The notes under the pieces are model-generated. The model was not told the origin of the DNA, did not search any database, and saw nothing but the letters and a program-made list of their open reading frames with translations. From NCBI GenBank assembly GCA_030018645.1, contig JASEHX010000031.1, positions 1-12,394 of the forward strand: a stretch of DNA of 12,394 nucleotides, in the 5' to 3' direction. This stretch comes from Candidatus Margulisiibacteriota bacterium (lineage in GTDB: Bacteria > Margulisbacteria > WOR-1 > O2-12-FULL-45-9). Shown one piece after another: positions 1 through 6,966 of the stretch. The translations under genes were made by a program, and so were the position numbers. Every line of letters starts with the position of its first letter. Position 1 is the first letter of the stretch.

Positions 1-1164
1 ATACCGGTTTCCGGGATTGATGCCGTAAAATTGCAGGCCTTGTTCGGCCAGGGAAACATTTTGGGGTTCCTTGATTTATTTACGGGCGGGGCCTTGATGC
101 GCTTTTCCATCTTTGCCATGGGGATTGTCCCATACATCAACGCTTCCATCATCATGCAGTTATTGACCATTGTCATTCCTCATCTGGAAGAATTATCCAA
201 AGAAGGGGACGCTGGCCGGAAGCAAATTGCTTCTTACACCCGTTATTTAACTGTGGTTTTAGCGGCCTTTCAGGCCTTTGGGATGTCTTTCTGGCTGCGC
301 GGGATCATGCTTGAAGGTTATTCTTTTCCGCTATTTTTGCTGGGCACAGTGGTAGCCCTTACGGCGGGAAGCACGATGGTAATGTGGTTTTCCGAGCTCA
401 TGACCGAAAGGGGCATTGGCAACGGGGCATCATTGCTAATCTTTGTAGGGATCGTGGCGCGCATCCCATCTTATTTTGCCCAAACCGCCACTTTATTAAA
501 GGGCGGAGCTTCTGTGGCGGGGGTAGTAGTCCTCTTGGCCGTTTTTCTGGCCATGATTGTCGGCATTGTTCTGGTGCAGGAAGCTCAAAGGCGCATCCAG
601 GTCCAGTACGCCAAACGGATCGTCGGCCGAAAAATGTACGGCGGCCAGTCCACGTACATTCCATTGCGCATTAACCAAGGAGGGGTTATTCCTATTATCT
701 TTGCATCATCCGTCCTGCTTTTCCCGGCAACTATCGGCCAATTCATCCCCATCCCGTTGGTGCAAAAAATGGTCGGCTGGCTTTCGCCTTCCGGCAGCCT
801 TTATATGGTGCTCTATTTTGCCTTGATCTTTTTCTTTACTTATTTTTATACTGCCATTACCTTCAATCCCAATGATTTAGCCGAAAACATAAAAAAATAC
901 GGCGGGTTTATTCTAGGTATTCGCCCGGGAAAACCCACTGCGGTTTATCTGGAATATGTTTTAACTCGTTTAACCTTGGTTGGAGCGCTGTTCTTGTCGA
1001 TAGTAGCCATTGTGCCCAATATTGTCGAAAACCTGACGCATATTACGTCTTTTCAGGGACTGGGCTCAACGGCTTTGTTGATTGTGGTGGGGGTGGCCAT
1101 GGACCTGGTGCGCCAGATTGAAACGCATTTGGTCACCCGGCAGTATGAAGGATTGCTGGCATGA
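1..1164 (+). CDS. secY: Preprotein translocase subunit SecY (5'-truncated by window)
   Basis: SecY forms the protein-conducting channel of the Sec translocon in the cytoplasmic membrane, together with SecE and SecG. The frame is open from base 1, so the gene starts before the window. Compared with E. coli SecY from memory, about 30-35 N-terminal residues are missing. The first codons read IPVSGIDAVKLQALFGQ, matching the segment before the plug. They are followed by FTGGALMRFSIFAMGIVPYINASIIMQLL (shown here as a landmark: FAMGIVPYINASIIMQ), the classic TM2 region. Many hydrophobic membrane segments follow, then the cytoplasmic loop with YAKRIVGRK and the late FNPNDLAENIKKYGGFI motif. The C-terminus, RQYEGLLA, is typical. 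An internal TTG at 31 is only an ORF-calling artefact. The stop overlaps the adk start (ATGA), suggesting translational coupling. Confidence 0.97.
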   Translation: MPVSGIDAVKLQALFGQGNILGFLDLFTGGALMRFSIFAMGIVPYINASIIMQLLTIVIPHLEELSKEGDAGRKQIASYTRYLTVVLAAFQAFGMSFWLRGIMLEGYSFPLFLLGTVVALTAGSTMVMWFSELMTERGIGNGASLLIFVGIVARIPSYFAQTATLLKGGASVAGVVVLLAVFLAMIVGIVLVQEAQRRIQVQYAKRIVGRKMYGGQSTYIPLRINQGGVIPIIFASSVLLFPATIGQFIPIPLVQKMVGWLSPSGSLYMVLYFALIFFFTYFYTAITFNPNDLAENIKKYGGFILGIRPGKPTAVYLEYVLTRLTLVGALFLSIVAIVPNIVENLTHITSFQGLGSTALLIVVGVAMDLVRQIETHLVTRQYEGLLA

Positions 1165-1811
1165 ACCTGGTCTTTTTGGGGCCGCCCGGATCAGGCAAAG
1201 GCACCCAGGCAGAAAGATTGGCCGAAAAGCAAAGTTTGCCGCATATAGCGGTGGGAGATCTTTTGAGAGAAGAAGTAAGAAAAAATTCTGAAACCGGGCA
1301 AAGGATTAAAGCCGTCATGGAAGCCGGCAATTTAGTGCCGGACGAAGTAACCATAACTTTAACCTGCAGCCGGATAACACAGCCGGATGCGCAAAAGGGC
1401 TTTATTTTAGACGGTTTCCCGCGCAATACGGTGCAGGCCGAGGCGCTGGATAAAAGGTTGAAAGAAGAAAATAAGATGCTTAATCGGGTAGTGTATTTTG
1501 ATATTTCAGAAGAGCAGATTGTAAACCGTCTTTCCGGCCGAAGAAGCTGTAAAAAGTGCGGGGCGGTGTACCACCTGCAATTTAACCCGCCGAAAAATGA
1601 AAATGTTTGTGATAAATGCGGAGGGGAGCTTTACCAGCGCGCGGACGATGCGGAAAACGCTATCCGCACGCGCTTTGCGGTTTACCGCCAGCAGACCCAG
1701 CCGCTGATCGATCGCTATAAGAGAGAAAAGATATTGGTTAACGTTGAAGCCGGCAAAGATATAAAGGAAGTGTTTGCGGAATTGTTGCTGGCAATCCAGT
1801 ATGGCAGTTAA
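1161..1811 (+). CDS. adk: Adenylate kinase, zinc-type long LID form
   Basis: This cytoplasmic nucleotide kinase interconverts ATP + AMP and two ADP. At 216 residues it has the usual bacterial length. The P-loop GPPGSGKGT lies at residues 7-15, and the DGFPR motif of the NMP site is at 84-88. The LID domain carries four cysteines, C130, C133, C150 and C153 (CX2C-X16-CX2C), so it should bind a structural zinc as in Gram-positive enzymes, unlike the E. coli LID. The ATG at 1161 overlaps the secY stop by four bases, and the gene's 3' end overlaps map by 11. The secY-adk-map order is the conserved spc-operon arrangement. Confidence 0.97.
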   Translation: MNLVFLGPPGSGKGTQAERLAEKQSLPHIAVGDLLREEVRKNSETGQRIKAVMEAGNLVPDEVTITLTCSRITQPDAQKGFILDGFPRNTVQAEALDKRLKEENKMLNRVVYFDISEEQIVNRLSGRRSCKKCGAVYHLQFNPPKNENVCDKCGGELYQRADDAENAIRTRFAVYRQQTQPLIDRYKREKILVNVEAGKDIKEVFAELLLAIQYGS

Positions 1812-2547
1812 TATCCGTTCAGCCGAAGAAATTGGAAAAATAAAAAAGGCCTGCCGGATTGTGGCGGAAGTTTTTGAAAAAATTAAGGTGGAAGTTAGGG
1901 CAGGCAAGACCACCGAGGACCTTGATAAGTTAGCGGAAGAATTGATCAGAGCAAGAGGGGCGTACCCGGTTTTTCTGGGTTACCGCGGCTTTAAAAACGC
2001 CACCTGCATCTCGATCAATGAAGAAATAGTCCACGGCATCCCTAAAAAAAGGGTGTTGTGCGGTGGTGATATTGTCAGCATCGATATTGGGGCAAAAATT
2101 GACGGTTACATCGGCGATGCGGCAAAAACTTTCCCGGTAGGCAGTGTCAGCCGGGCGGCGGCAAAACTGATCAAAACTTGTAAGCTGGCTTTGGAAAAAG
2201 CCATCAAGCAAGTCAAACCGGGTAACCACCTGGGCGATGTTTCTTCCGCCATCCAAAAACTGGCCGAAAGGGAAGGTTATTCAGTGGTGCGCGAGCTTTA
2301 CGGGCACGGAGTGGGGACGGAATTGCACGAAGATCCGTTGATTCCCAACTTCGGCAATCCCAAAGAAGGGACGCCATTGAAGCCCGGCATGGTCTTAGCC
2401 ATTGAGCCCATGCTGAATATGGGGACCTGGAAAATAAGGACGCTAGATGACGGCTGGACAATTGTCACGGCAGACGGAAAATTGTCAAGCCATTTTGAAC
2501 ATACCGTTTTAGTGACGGAAAAGGGCTGTGAGGTACTGACAAGATAA
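1801..2547 (+). CDS. map: Type I methionine aminopeptidase
   Basis: Removes the initiator methionine from nascent proteins in the cytoplasm; a dinuclear metal enzyme of the pita-bread fold. Its 248 residues match the family. By alignment with E. coli Map from memory, the metal ligands are D95, D106, H169, E202 and E233, and the substrate-binding histidine is H78 (EEIVHGIP). The frame runs further 5' (to 1774), but the protein begins naturally at the ATG at 1801 (MAVNIRSAEEIGKIKKAC), which starts where family members start. This gives an 11-base overlap with adk and no strong Shine-Dalgarno, so coupled re-initiation is likely. The stop shares one base with the infA start (TAATG). Confidence 0.97.
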   Translation: MAVNIRSAEEIGKIKKACRIVAEVFEKIKVEVRAGKTTEDLDKLAEELIRARGAYPVFLGYRGFKNATCISINEEIVHGIPKKRVLCGGDIVSIDIGAKIDGYIGDAAKTFPVGSVSRAAAKLIKTCKLALEKAIKQVKPGNHLGDVSSAIQKLAEREGYSVVRELYGHGVGTELHEDPLIPNFGNPKEGTPLKPGMVLAIEPMLNMGTWKIRTLDDGWTIVTADGKLSSHFEHTVLVTEKGCEVLTR

Positions 2548-2768
2548 TGACCAAAGAAAAAGATGTAATCGAGCTGGAAGGAGAAATTACCGAAGCATTG
2601 CCCAATGCCTTGTTTCGCGTCAAGATTGAGACCGGGCAAGTTATCTTGGCGCATGTTTCGGGGAAGATAAGAAAGCATTTTATCCGGATCCTGCCGGGTG
2701 ATCGGGTGAAGATTGAGCTGTCACCCTATGACCTTACCCGCGGCCGGATCACTTTCCGCATGAAATAG
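2547..2768 (+). CDS. infA: Translation initiation factor IF-1
   Basis: IF-1 binds the A site of the 30S subunit during initiation and works with IF-2 and IF-3. The protein has 73 residues, one S1-like OB-fold domain and the family's hallmark blocks: DVIELEGEITEALPNALFRV near the N-terminus, HVSGKIRKHFIRILPGDRVKIELSPYD in the middle (seen as GKIRKHFIRILPGDRV), and RGRITFRMK at the end. The ATG overlaps the map stop by one base, and rpmJ follows after eight bases. This map-infA-rpmJ order is typical of Gram-positive and many other non-proteobacterial genomes. Confidence 0.97.
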   Translation: MTKEKDVIELEGEITEALPNALFRVKIETGQVILAHVSGKIRKHFIRILPGDRVKIELSPYDLTRGRITFRMK

Positions 2769-2776
2769 GAGGAAGT

Positions 2777-2890
2777 ATGAAAGTAAGGGCATCGGTCAAG
2801 AAAATTTGCGAAAAATGCAAAATTGTCCGCCGCAAAAGGCGGGTTTATGTCGTCTGCGAGATTCCAAAGCATAAGCAGCGTCAGGGTTAA
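2777..2890 (+). CDS. rpmJ: 50S ribosomal protein L36 (zinc-binding form)
   Basis: A 37-residue ribosomal protein. It begins MKVRASVKKICEKCK and ends IPKHKQRQG, both diagnostic for L36. The Zn-ribbon ligands are present: C11, C14, C27 and H32. This is the zinc-dependent C+ paralogue, not the cysteine-less form made under zinc starvation. A strong Shine-Dalgarno (AGGAGG at 2767-2772, overlapping the infA stop) sits four bases before the ATG. It lies between infA and rpsM as in most bacteria. Confidence 0.97.
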   Translation: MKVRASVKKICEKCKIVRRKRRVYVVCEIPKHKQRQG

Positions 2891-2910
2891 TTGAGGAGGA
2901 GAAAGATAAT

Positions 2911-3297
2911 ATGGTGCGTATTGTTGGTGTAGATTTGCCGAATGAGAAACATATAGTTATTGCCTTGTCCTATATCTACGGGATTGGTCCGACATTAGCT
3001 CAAAAAATCTTGGCGGCGACGAACATTGAGCCAATGACCAGAGTGAAAAACCTGACCGACAGCGAAGTGGTAGCCATCCGCGACGTGATCAAGGAAATAA
3101 GGGTTGAAGGGGATCTGCGCAAAGATATCACACTGGATATCAAACGGCTTTCCGAAATCGGCACCTATCGCGGGTTCCGCCACAACCGGGGCTTGCCGGT
3201 GCGCGGACAGCGCACCCGCACTAACGCCCGCACCCGGCGCGGGAAGAGGAAAACGATCGGAATGGGCAAGCGAAAAGAAGAAAAAAGGGAGGATTAG
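2911..3297 (+). CDS. rpsM: 30S ribosomal protein S13
   Basis: S13 sits in the head of the 30S subunit and contacts the P-site tRNA and the intersubunit bridge. The 128-residue protein has the helix-two-turn-helix start (VRIVGVDLPNEKHIVIALSYIYGIG; key part IYGIGPTLAQKIL). It also has the GTYRGFRHNRGLPVRGQRT block and a basic C-terminal tail that reaches the tRNA. A long purine-rich Shine-Dalgarno (GAGGAGGAG, 2893-2901) precedes the ATG by nine bases. It heads the alpha-operon group rpsM-rpsK-rpsD-rpoA-rplQ. Confidence 0.97.
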   Translation: MVRIVGVDLPNEKHIVIALSYIYGIGPTLAQKILAATNIEPMTRVKNLTDSEVVAIRDVIKEIRVEGDLRKDITLDIKRLSEIGTYRGFRHNRGLPVRGQRTRTNARTRRGKRKTIGMGKRKEEKRED

Positions 3298-3303
3298 TTA
3301 ATA

Positions 3304-3708
3304 ATGGCCGAAACAACCGTCGTAAAACCAGTTAAAGTAAAAAGGAAAAAAGACCGGCGCATCGGTTCAATTGGGGTGGCGCACATCAAAGCAACATTTA
3401 ATAATACCATTGTTTCTATTTCTGATCCCGCCGGCAATATGGTAGCGTGGGCTACGGCAGGCATGGCCGGCTTTAAGGGGACCAAAAAAGGAACTCCTTT
3501 TGCGGCTTCATCCGCGGCTGAAATTGCCGCCAAGAAAGCCCTTGACCTGGGTGTTAGGGAAGTAAATGTCTTGGTAAAAGGCCCTGGCGCCGGACGAGAA
3601 ACCGCTATCCGGGCTTTGCAAGGGGCGGGGCTTGAAATCAATTCAATCAGGGATGTGACCCCGATCCCGCACAATGGGTGCCGTCCGCCGAAAAGGAGAA
3701 GAGTCTAA
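3304..3708 (+). CDS. rpsK: 30S ribosomal protein S11
   Basis: S11 is part of the 30S platform near the mRNA exit. The 134-residue protein shows the conserved GVAHIKATFNNTIVSISD and GFKGTKKGTPFAA blocks, and the C-terminal DVTPIPHNGCRPPKRRRV, which is nearly invariant in bacteria. The N-terminus is short and basic (KPVKVKRKKDRR). A GGGAGG sequence inside the last codons of rpsM serves as ribosome-binding site. The stop overlaps the rpsD start by one base (TAATG). Confidence 0.97.
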   Translation: MAETTVVKPVKVKRKKDRRIGSIGVAHIKATFNNTIVSISDPAGNMVAWATAGMAGFKGTKKGTPFAASSAAEIAAKKALDLGVREVNVLVKGPGAGRETAIRALQGAGLEINSIRDVTPIPHNGCRPPKRRRV

Positions 3709-4325
3709 TGGGCAGATACACTGGTCCGGCTTGCAAACTGTGCCGCAGGGAAGGCGAAAAGCTCTTTCTTAAAGGAGAGAAGTGCGCTACCGAAAAATGC
3801 GCATTTTCCCGCCGCTCTTATGCCCCCGGCCAGCACGGCAAGGTTCGCATTAAAGTATCCGAATACCGCATCCGCCTGCGCGAAAAGCAAAAAGCGCGCC
3901 GGATTTACGGCTTAACCGAAAGCCAATTTGAAAGGTATTTTGACCTGGCATCCAGCGCCAAGGGGGCTACCGGCGAAAAGCTGTTGGAAATCCTAGAAAG
4001 GCGGCTGGATAATGTAATTTACCGCCTAGGGTTTGCCCTTTCCCGCCGGGCAGCGCGGCAAATGATCCACAACGGCGGCGTATTGTTCAACGGCCGGAAA
4101 ATGGATATCCCTTCGCACCAAGTTAAAGTCGGCGATGTCTGTTCTGTAAAGCCCAAAATTGTCAAGTTAGTTAAGGGCAGTGTAGAAAAATCAGCCGATA
4201 AAGTAGTCCCTAGCTGGCTGGCGGTTTCAGGCGAAGCTGAAGGTAAAGTAGTTGCCATGCCAAAACGGGAAGATATTGATTCAATCTTGTCGGAATTGCT
4301 GATTGTTGAGTACTATTCGAGGTAA
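3708..4325 (+). CDS. rpsD: 30S ribosomal protein S4 (zinc-binding form)
   Basis: S4 is a primary 16S rRNA-binding protein that nucleates 30S body assembly and, in well-studied bacteria, represses its own operon. From the ATG at 3708 the product has 205 residues and begins MGRYTGPACKLCRREG. Frame upstream to 3678 lies inside rpsK and is not used. Four N-terminal cysteines, C9, C12, C26 and C31, form a zinc knuckle, marking the C+ form. The S4 RNA-binding domain is at about residues 92-155 (LERRLDNVIYRLGFALSRRAARQM region). A good Shine-Dalgarno (AAGGAG) lies just upstream in rpsK's last codons. Confidence 0.97.
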   Translation: MGRYTGPACKLCRREGEKLFLKGEKCATEKCAFSRRSYAPGQHGKVRIKVSEYRIRLREKQKARRIYGLTESQFERYFDLASSAKGATGEKLLEILERRLDNVIYRLGFALSRRAARQMIHNGGVLFNGRKMDIPSHQVKVGDVCSVKPKIVKLVKGSVEKSADKVVPSWLAVSGEAEGKVVAMPKREDIDSILSELLIVEYYSR

Positions 4326-4340
4326 AGGAGGAAAATAAAA

Positions 4341-5294
4341 ATGGTCATAATTGGCGATAAACCATGGGTGAAGACGGCGGAAGTTTCGGACACCTATGGG
4401 AAATTTGTGGTTGAGCCGCTGGAAAAGGGTTACGGTGCTACGTTGGGCAATGCCCTGCGGCGGGTTTTGCTTTCTTCCTTGACCGGGTCGGCTATCAGTG
4501 CAGTTAAGATTGAAGGGGTAACCCATTCTTTTTCAACCATTGCCGGCATGAAAGAAGATGTACTGCATGTTCTGCTTAACTTGAAAGAAGTGATCATTTG
4601 TTCCCATTCGGAACAGCCCAAGACCATTACACTAAAAGCTAAAGGCAAGGGTGAAGTGAAAGCGGGGGACATTGAACATGATGCCGAAGTTGAAATCAAA
4701 AATCCCGATCACATTATTGCCCATTTAGACAGTTCGGGCAAACTGGAACTGGAAATGATAGTTGAGCGCGGAAAAGGATATGTGCCGGCCGAAAGAAATA
4801 AAAAGCAAAACCTGCCCAGCGGGCATATACCAACCGACTCGCTTTTTAGCCCGGTCTTAAAAGTCAATATTGCTACTGAAGAAGTGCGTGTAGGGCAGGA
4901 GATCAATTACGACCGCCTGGTCATTGCCATTTGGACCAATGGGAGCATGAAGCCGGATGAGGCCCTCAAGGAAAGCGCCAAGATCTTTGCCCGCCAAATT
5001 GACATGTTTATCCATCTGGGAGAAAAGATGGAAGTTGTTGGGACAGAAGCCGAACGCAATGAAGAAGTGCCGAAAACCGTGCTGGAAATGAGCGTTGATG
5101 ACCTAGAGCTGACGGCGCGCTCACTCAACTGCCTGCAAAGGGCGCAGATCAAGACGGTGGGTGAATTGGTATCTTTTTCAGAAGAAGACCTGATGAAATT
5201 CAAGAACTTCGGCTCCAAGTCGCTGGATGAAGTAAAAGAAAAGTTATCCGAGTATAAATTGACCTTGAAGGGAGAGCAATTGGATGAGGCATAG
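4341..5294 (+). CDS. rpoA: DNA-directed RNA polymerase subunit alpha
   Basis: The alpha subunit dimerises to scaffold beta and beta', and its C-terminal domain contacts UP elements and activators. The 317 residues are a usual length. The N-terminal assembly domain contains GYGATLGNALRRVLLSSL, VKIEGVTHSFSTIAGMKEDV and YVPAERNK. The C-terminal domain begins near residue 250 (SVDDLELTARSLNCL) and has the helix-hairpin-helix FKNFGSKSLDEVKEKL. A near-perfect Shine-Dalgarno (AAGGAGG, 4325-4331) overlaps the rpsD stop, nine bases before the ATG. The 3' end overlaps rplQ by 11 bases. Confidence 0.98.
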   Translation: MVIIGDKPWVKTAEVSDTYGKFVVEPLEKGYGATLGNALRRVLLSSLTGSAISAVKIEGVTHSFSTIAGMKEDVLHVLLNLKEVIICSHSEQPKTITLKAKGKGEVKAGDIEHDAEVEIKNPDHIIAHLDSSGKLELEMIVERGKGYVPAERNKKQNLPSGHIPTDSLFSPVLKVNIATEEVRVGQEINYDRLVIAIWTNGSMKPDEALKESAKIFARQIDMFIHLGEKMEVVGTEAERNEEVPKTVLEMSVDDLELTARSLNCLQRAQIKTVGELVSFSEEDLMKFKNFGSKSLDEVKEKLSEYKLTLKGEQLDEA

Positions 5295-5634
5295 GAAAGG
5301 CAATTTACGGTTAAGCAAAGCCACCGACCAGCGGATGGCAATGCTGAAAGGCCTGGTAAGGGGATTGTTTTTGCATGAGAAAATAAGAACATCATATGCG
5401 CGCGCCAAAGAAGCCCAAAAGCTGGCCGAAAAAATTATTACCATTGCCAAGAAGAACGATCTTTTTGCCCGCCGCAAAGTCGAATCCATCATGGCGGAAA
5501 AGAAATTAGTTTCCTATATCTTCAAGGTTTGCCCCGAGCGCTTTGAAGGAAGGGCGGGAGGGTGCACCAGAGTTATCAAAACCGGCTTTCGCCGCGGAGA
5601 TGCGGCCCAGATGGCGGTCCTGGAGTTGGTTTAA
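5284..5634 (+). CDS. rplQ: 50S ribosomal protein L17
   Basis: L17 lies near the peptide exit tunnel of the 50S subunit. The 116-residue protein starts MRHRKGNLRLSKATDQRMAM and contains the conserved LVRGLFLHEKIRTSYARAKE stretch and C-terminal TGFRRGDAAQMAVLELV; all are typical. The start codon lies within the last codons of rpoA (11-base overlap), the conserved end of the alpha operon. A GGGAGAG sequence just upstream in rpoA can act as ribosome-binding site. Confidence 0.97.
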   Translation: MRHRKGNLRLSKATDQRMAMLKGLVRGLFLHEKIRTSYARAKEAQKLAEKIITIAKKNDLFARRKVESIMAEKKLVSYIFKVCPERFEGRAGGCTRVIKTGFRRGDAAQMAVLELV

Positions 5635-5650
5635 GAAAAGGAACAATGCA

Positions 5651-6088
5651 ATGAAAAAAAATAAAACGGTCTTTGCAAAAAAAGAATCCATTATCCGAAA
5701 ATGGTATTTGGTTGATGCTAGAGGCAAAGTCCTGGGTAGAATGGCCAGCCAGTTAGCCCGGATCCTTTGCGGCAAACATAAACCCATTTATTCTCCGCAA
5801 GCCGATTGCGGGGACTTTGTGGTAGTTGTGAATGCGGACAAAGTGCGCGTTACCGGCAACAAAGTCAAGGATAAAACCTACTTTACCCATTCGGGTTATC
5901 CCGGCGGGCACAAATTATTAAATTTCGAATCAATGCTGGTCAGGCACCCGGATAAGATTATTAGCTTGGCGGTGGCTGGCATGCTGCCCAAGAGCCGGCT
6001 GGGTAAAGCCATGATCAAGAAATTAAAAATTTATCGCGGAGAAAATCATCCGCACAAAACGAACAAATTGGAAACATTAGAAATTTAG
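5651..6088 (+). CDS. rplM: 50S ribosomal protein L13
   Basis: L13 is an early-assembly 50S protein. From the ATG at 5651 it has 145 residues, beginning MKKNKTVFAKKESIIRKWYL. A longer reading to 5543 would lie in rplQ and is rejected. Family blocks visible are VDARGKVLGRMASQLARILCGK, the VNADKVRVTGNK region, YFTHSGYPGG and AVAGMLPKSRLGKAM, followed by the terminal RGENHPHKTNK. A modest AAAGGAA ribosome-binding site precedes the start. It follows rplQ directly; in Firmicutes ECF-transporter genes and truA usually intervene. Confidence 0.97.
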   Translation: MKKNKTVFAKKESIIRKWYLVDARGKVLGRMASQLARILCGKHKPIYSPQADCGDFVVVVNADKVRVTGNKVKDKTYFTHSGYPGGHKLLNFESMLVRHPDKIISLAVAGMLPKSRLGKAMIKKLKIYRGENHPHKTNKLETLEI

Positions 6089-6102
6089 TTGGGAGGGAAT
6101 AA

Positions 6103-6609
6103 ATGGCCGAAAAAAAGAAAAAAATCACTGCCCATAAGCCGACTGCGGCCCGTACTCGAAAAAAAGCAGAGAAACCCAAGGAAGAAATAAAAAAGGAACC
6201 ACGGGTTAAAGCGCCTAAAGAGCCGCAATTTTACGGGACCGGCCGGCGCAAGGAAGCCATTGCCAAGGTTCGCCTGCAAAAGGGAACCGGCGAAATATTG
6301 GTTAATGGCAGGTCTTTCGCTGACTATTTTTGTCACCGCAAATCGTTGGAATTCCAAGTGGCAAGACCTCTGCACACAGCAGAGGTGCGGCAAAATTACA
6401 ATGTTGCGGCCGAAACGTTTGGCGGCGGGATTGCCAGCCAAGCCGATGCGGTATCTTTGGGAATTGCCCGGGCTTTATTGCAAGTAAATCCTGATTTTCG
6501 GTCCAAACTAAAAAAGGTTGGCCTGCTATCGCGCGACCCGCGGGTTAAAGAAAGAAAGAAATACGGCTTAAAACGCGCCCGCCGGGCCTTCCAATACACC
6601 AAGAGGTAA
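6103..6609 (+). CDS. rpsI: 30S ribosomal protein S9 with extended N-terminus
   Basis: S9 sits in the 30S head, and its C-terminal tail touches the P-site tRNA. The conserved domain starts at about residue 43 (FYGTGRRKEAIAKVRL). It continues through the conserved GGG motif (ETFGGGIASQADAVSLGIAR) and RDPRVKERKKYGLKRARRAFQYTKR (key end FQYTKR). At 168 residues it is about 40 longer than usual. The extra is a Lys/Ala/Pro-rich, low-complexity N-terminal extension (residues 1-42). The start is supported by GGGAGGG at 6091-6097, five bases before the ATG, so the extension is probably translated. It pairs with rplM, as in nearly all bacteria. Confidence 0.96.
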   Translation: MAEKKKKITAHKPTAARTRKKAEKPKEEIKKEPRVKAPKEPQFYGTGRRKEAIAKVRLQKGTGEILVNGRSFADYFCHRKSLEFQVARPLHTAEVRQNYNVAAETFGGGIASQADAVSLGIARALLQVNPDFRSKLKKVGLLSRDPRVKERKKYGLKRARRAFQYTKR

Positions 6610-6613
6610 TTTT

Positions 6614-6949
6614 ATGGGAGCAATTAATCGGCACTACGAAGGGTTTAGGAAGCAGCAGAAGATAGAAGAGGGCGGGATAATAAATATATCCGGTTCGTTC
6701 CTCATTGACCATGCAGATGAAATTATCAATCTCGTAAAGCATGAGGGAAGGACGTGGGAAGCCGACAATCCCACAGCCAAATTAACCAGTATAGAAAAAG
6801 CCAATGGAGGATTTAGGGTTGAGACGACCAACCACAAGCTGGCCCTGCATATTGGGAAATGCCTGCACAAGGCCTACAAGGGCCAACATGAGTATAAATT
6901 TTTGAAAGAAGAAAAATTTATTGAAGTCAATTGGAAAAGAGACAACTAA
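6614..6949 (+). CDS. Small BCAM0308/NMD3-like protein lacking the zinc ribbon
   Basis: The protein has 111 residues. From memory of the family, residues 20-108 resemble the C-terminal part of bacterial BCAM0308-type proteins, which are distantly NMD3-like. Matching features are the GGIINISGSFLIDHADEIINLV block (key SGSFLIDHADEI), an acidic/asparagine linker, FRVETTNHKLALHIGKCLHKAYKG (key TTNHKLALHIGK, HKAYKG) and the end IEVNWKR. Family members normally carry an N-terminal zinc ribbon with two CxxC pairs. Here only one cysteine (C83) is present and the protein begins just before the shared domain. A GAGG sequence in the last codons of rpsI lies seven bases before the ATG, and the gap after rpsI is only four bases, so it is probably co-expressed with S9. 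No signal peptide or membrane segment is seen. Function is unknown; a ribosome-linked role is inference from position and the NMD3 relation. Confidence 0.75.
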   Translation: MGAINRHYEGFRKQQKIEEGGIINISGSFLIDHADEIINLVKHEGRTWEADNPTAKLTSIEKANGGFRVETTNHKLALHIGKCLHKAYKGQHEYKFLKEEKFIEVNWKRDN

Positions 6950-6950
6950 A

Positions 6951-6958
6951 GGAAGGAG
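6951..6958 (+). promoter_or_regulatory. Shine-Dalgarno deciding the aminotransferase start
   Basis: GGAAGGAG lies just after the stop of the 111-residue gene. It is eight bases before the ATG at 6967 but only two before the ATG at 6961, so the second ATG has the better spacing. The two possible starts differ by two residues. Confidence 0.6.
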
Positions 6959-6966
6959 AAATGTCT

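Noticed and set aside
1133..1426. Minus-strand open frame of 97 codons across the secY-adk junction, and similar antisense frames opposite rpoA, map and cdaA.
   Set aside because: All lie opposite well-conserved genes and show composition expected of shadows; no family resemblance.
6366..6386. Perfect 8-base hairpin ACCTCTGC / GCAGAGGT with a 5-base loop inside rpsI.
   Set aside because: It lies in coding sequence, has no T-run after it, and about one such perfect stem is expected by chance in 12 kb. Not called a terminator or regulatory element.
6931..6966. A longer aminotransferase starting at TTG 6931.
   Set aside because: It would overlap the preceding gene, lacks a ribosome-binding site, and adds residues outside the family's start; ATG 6967 or 6961 fits better.
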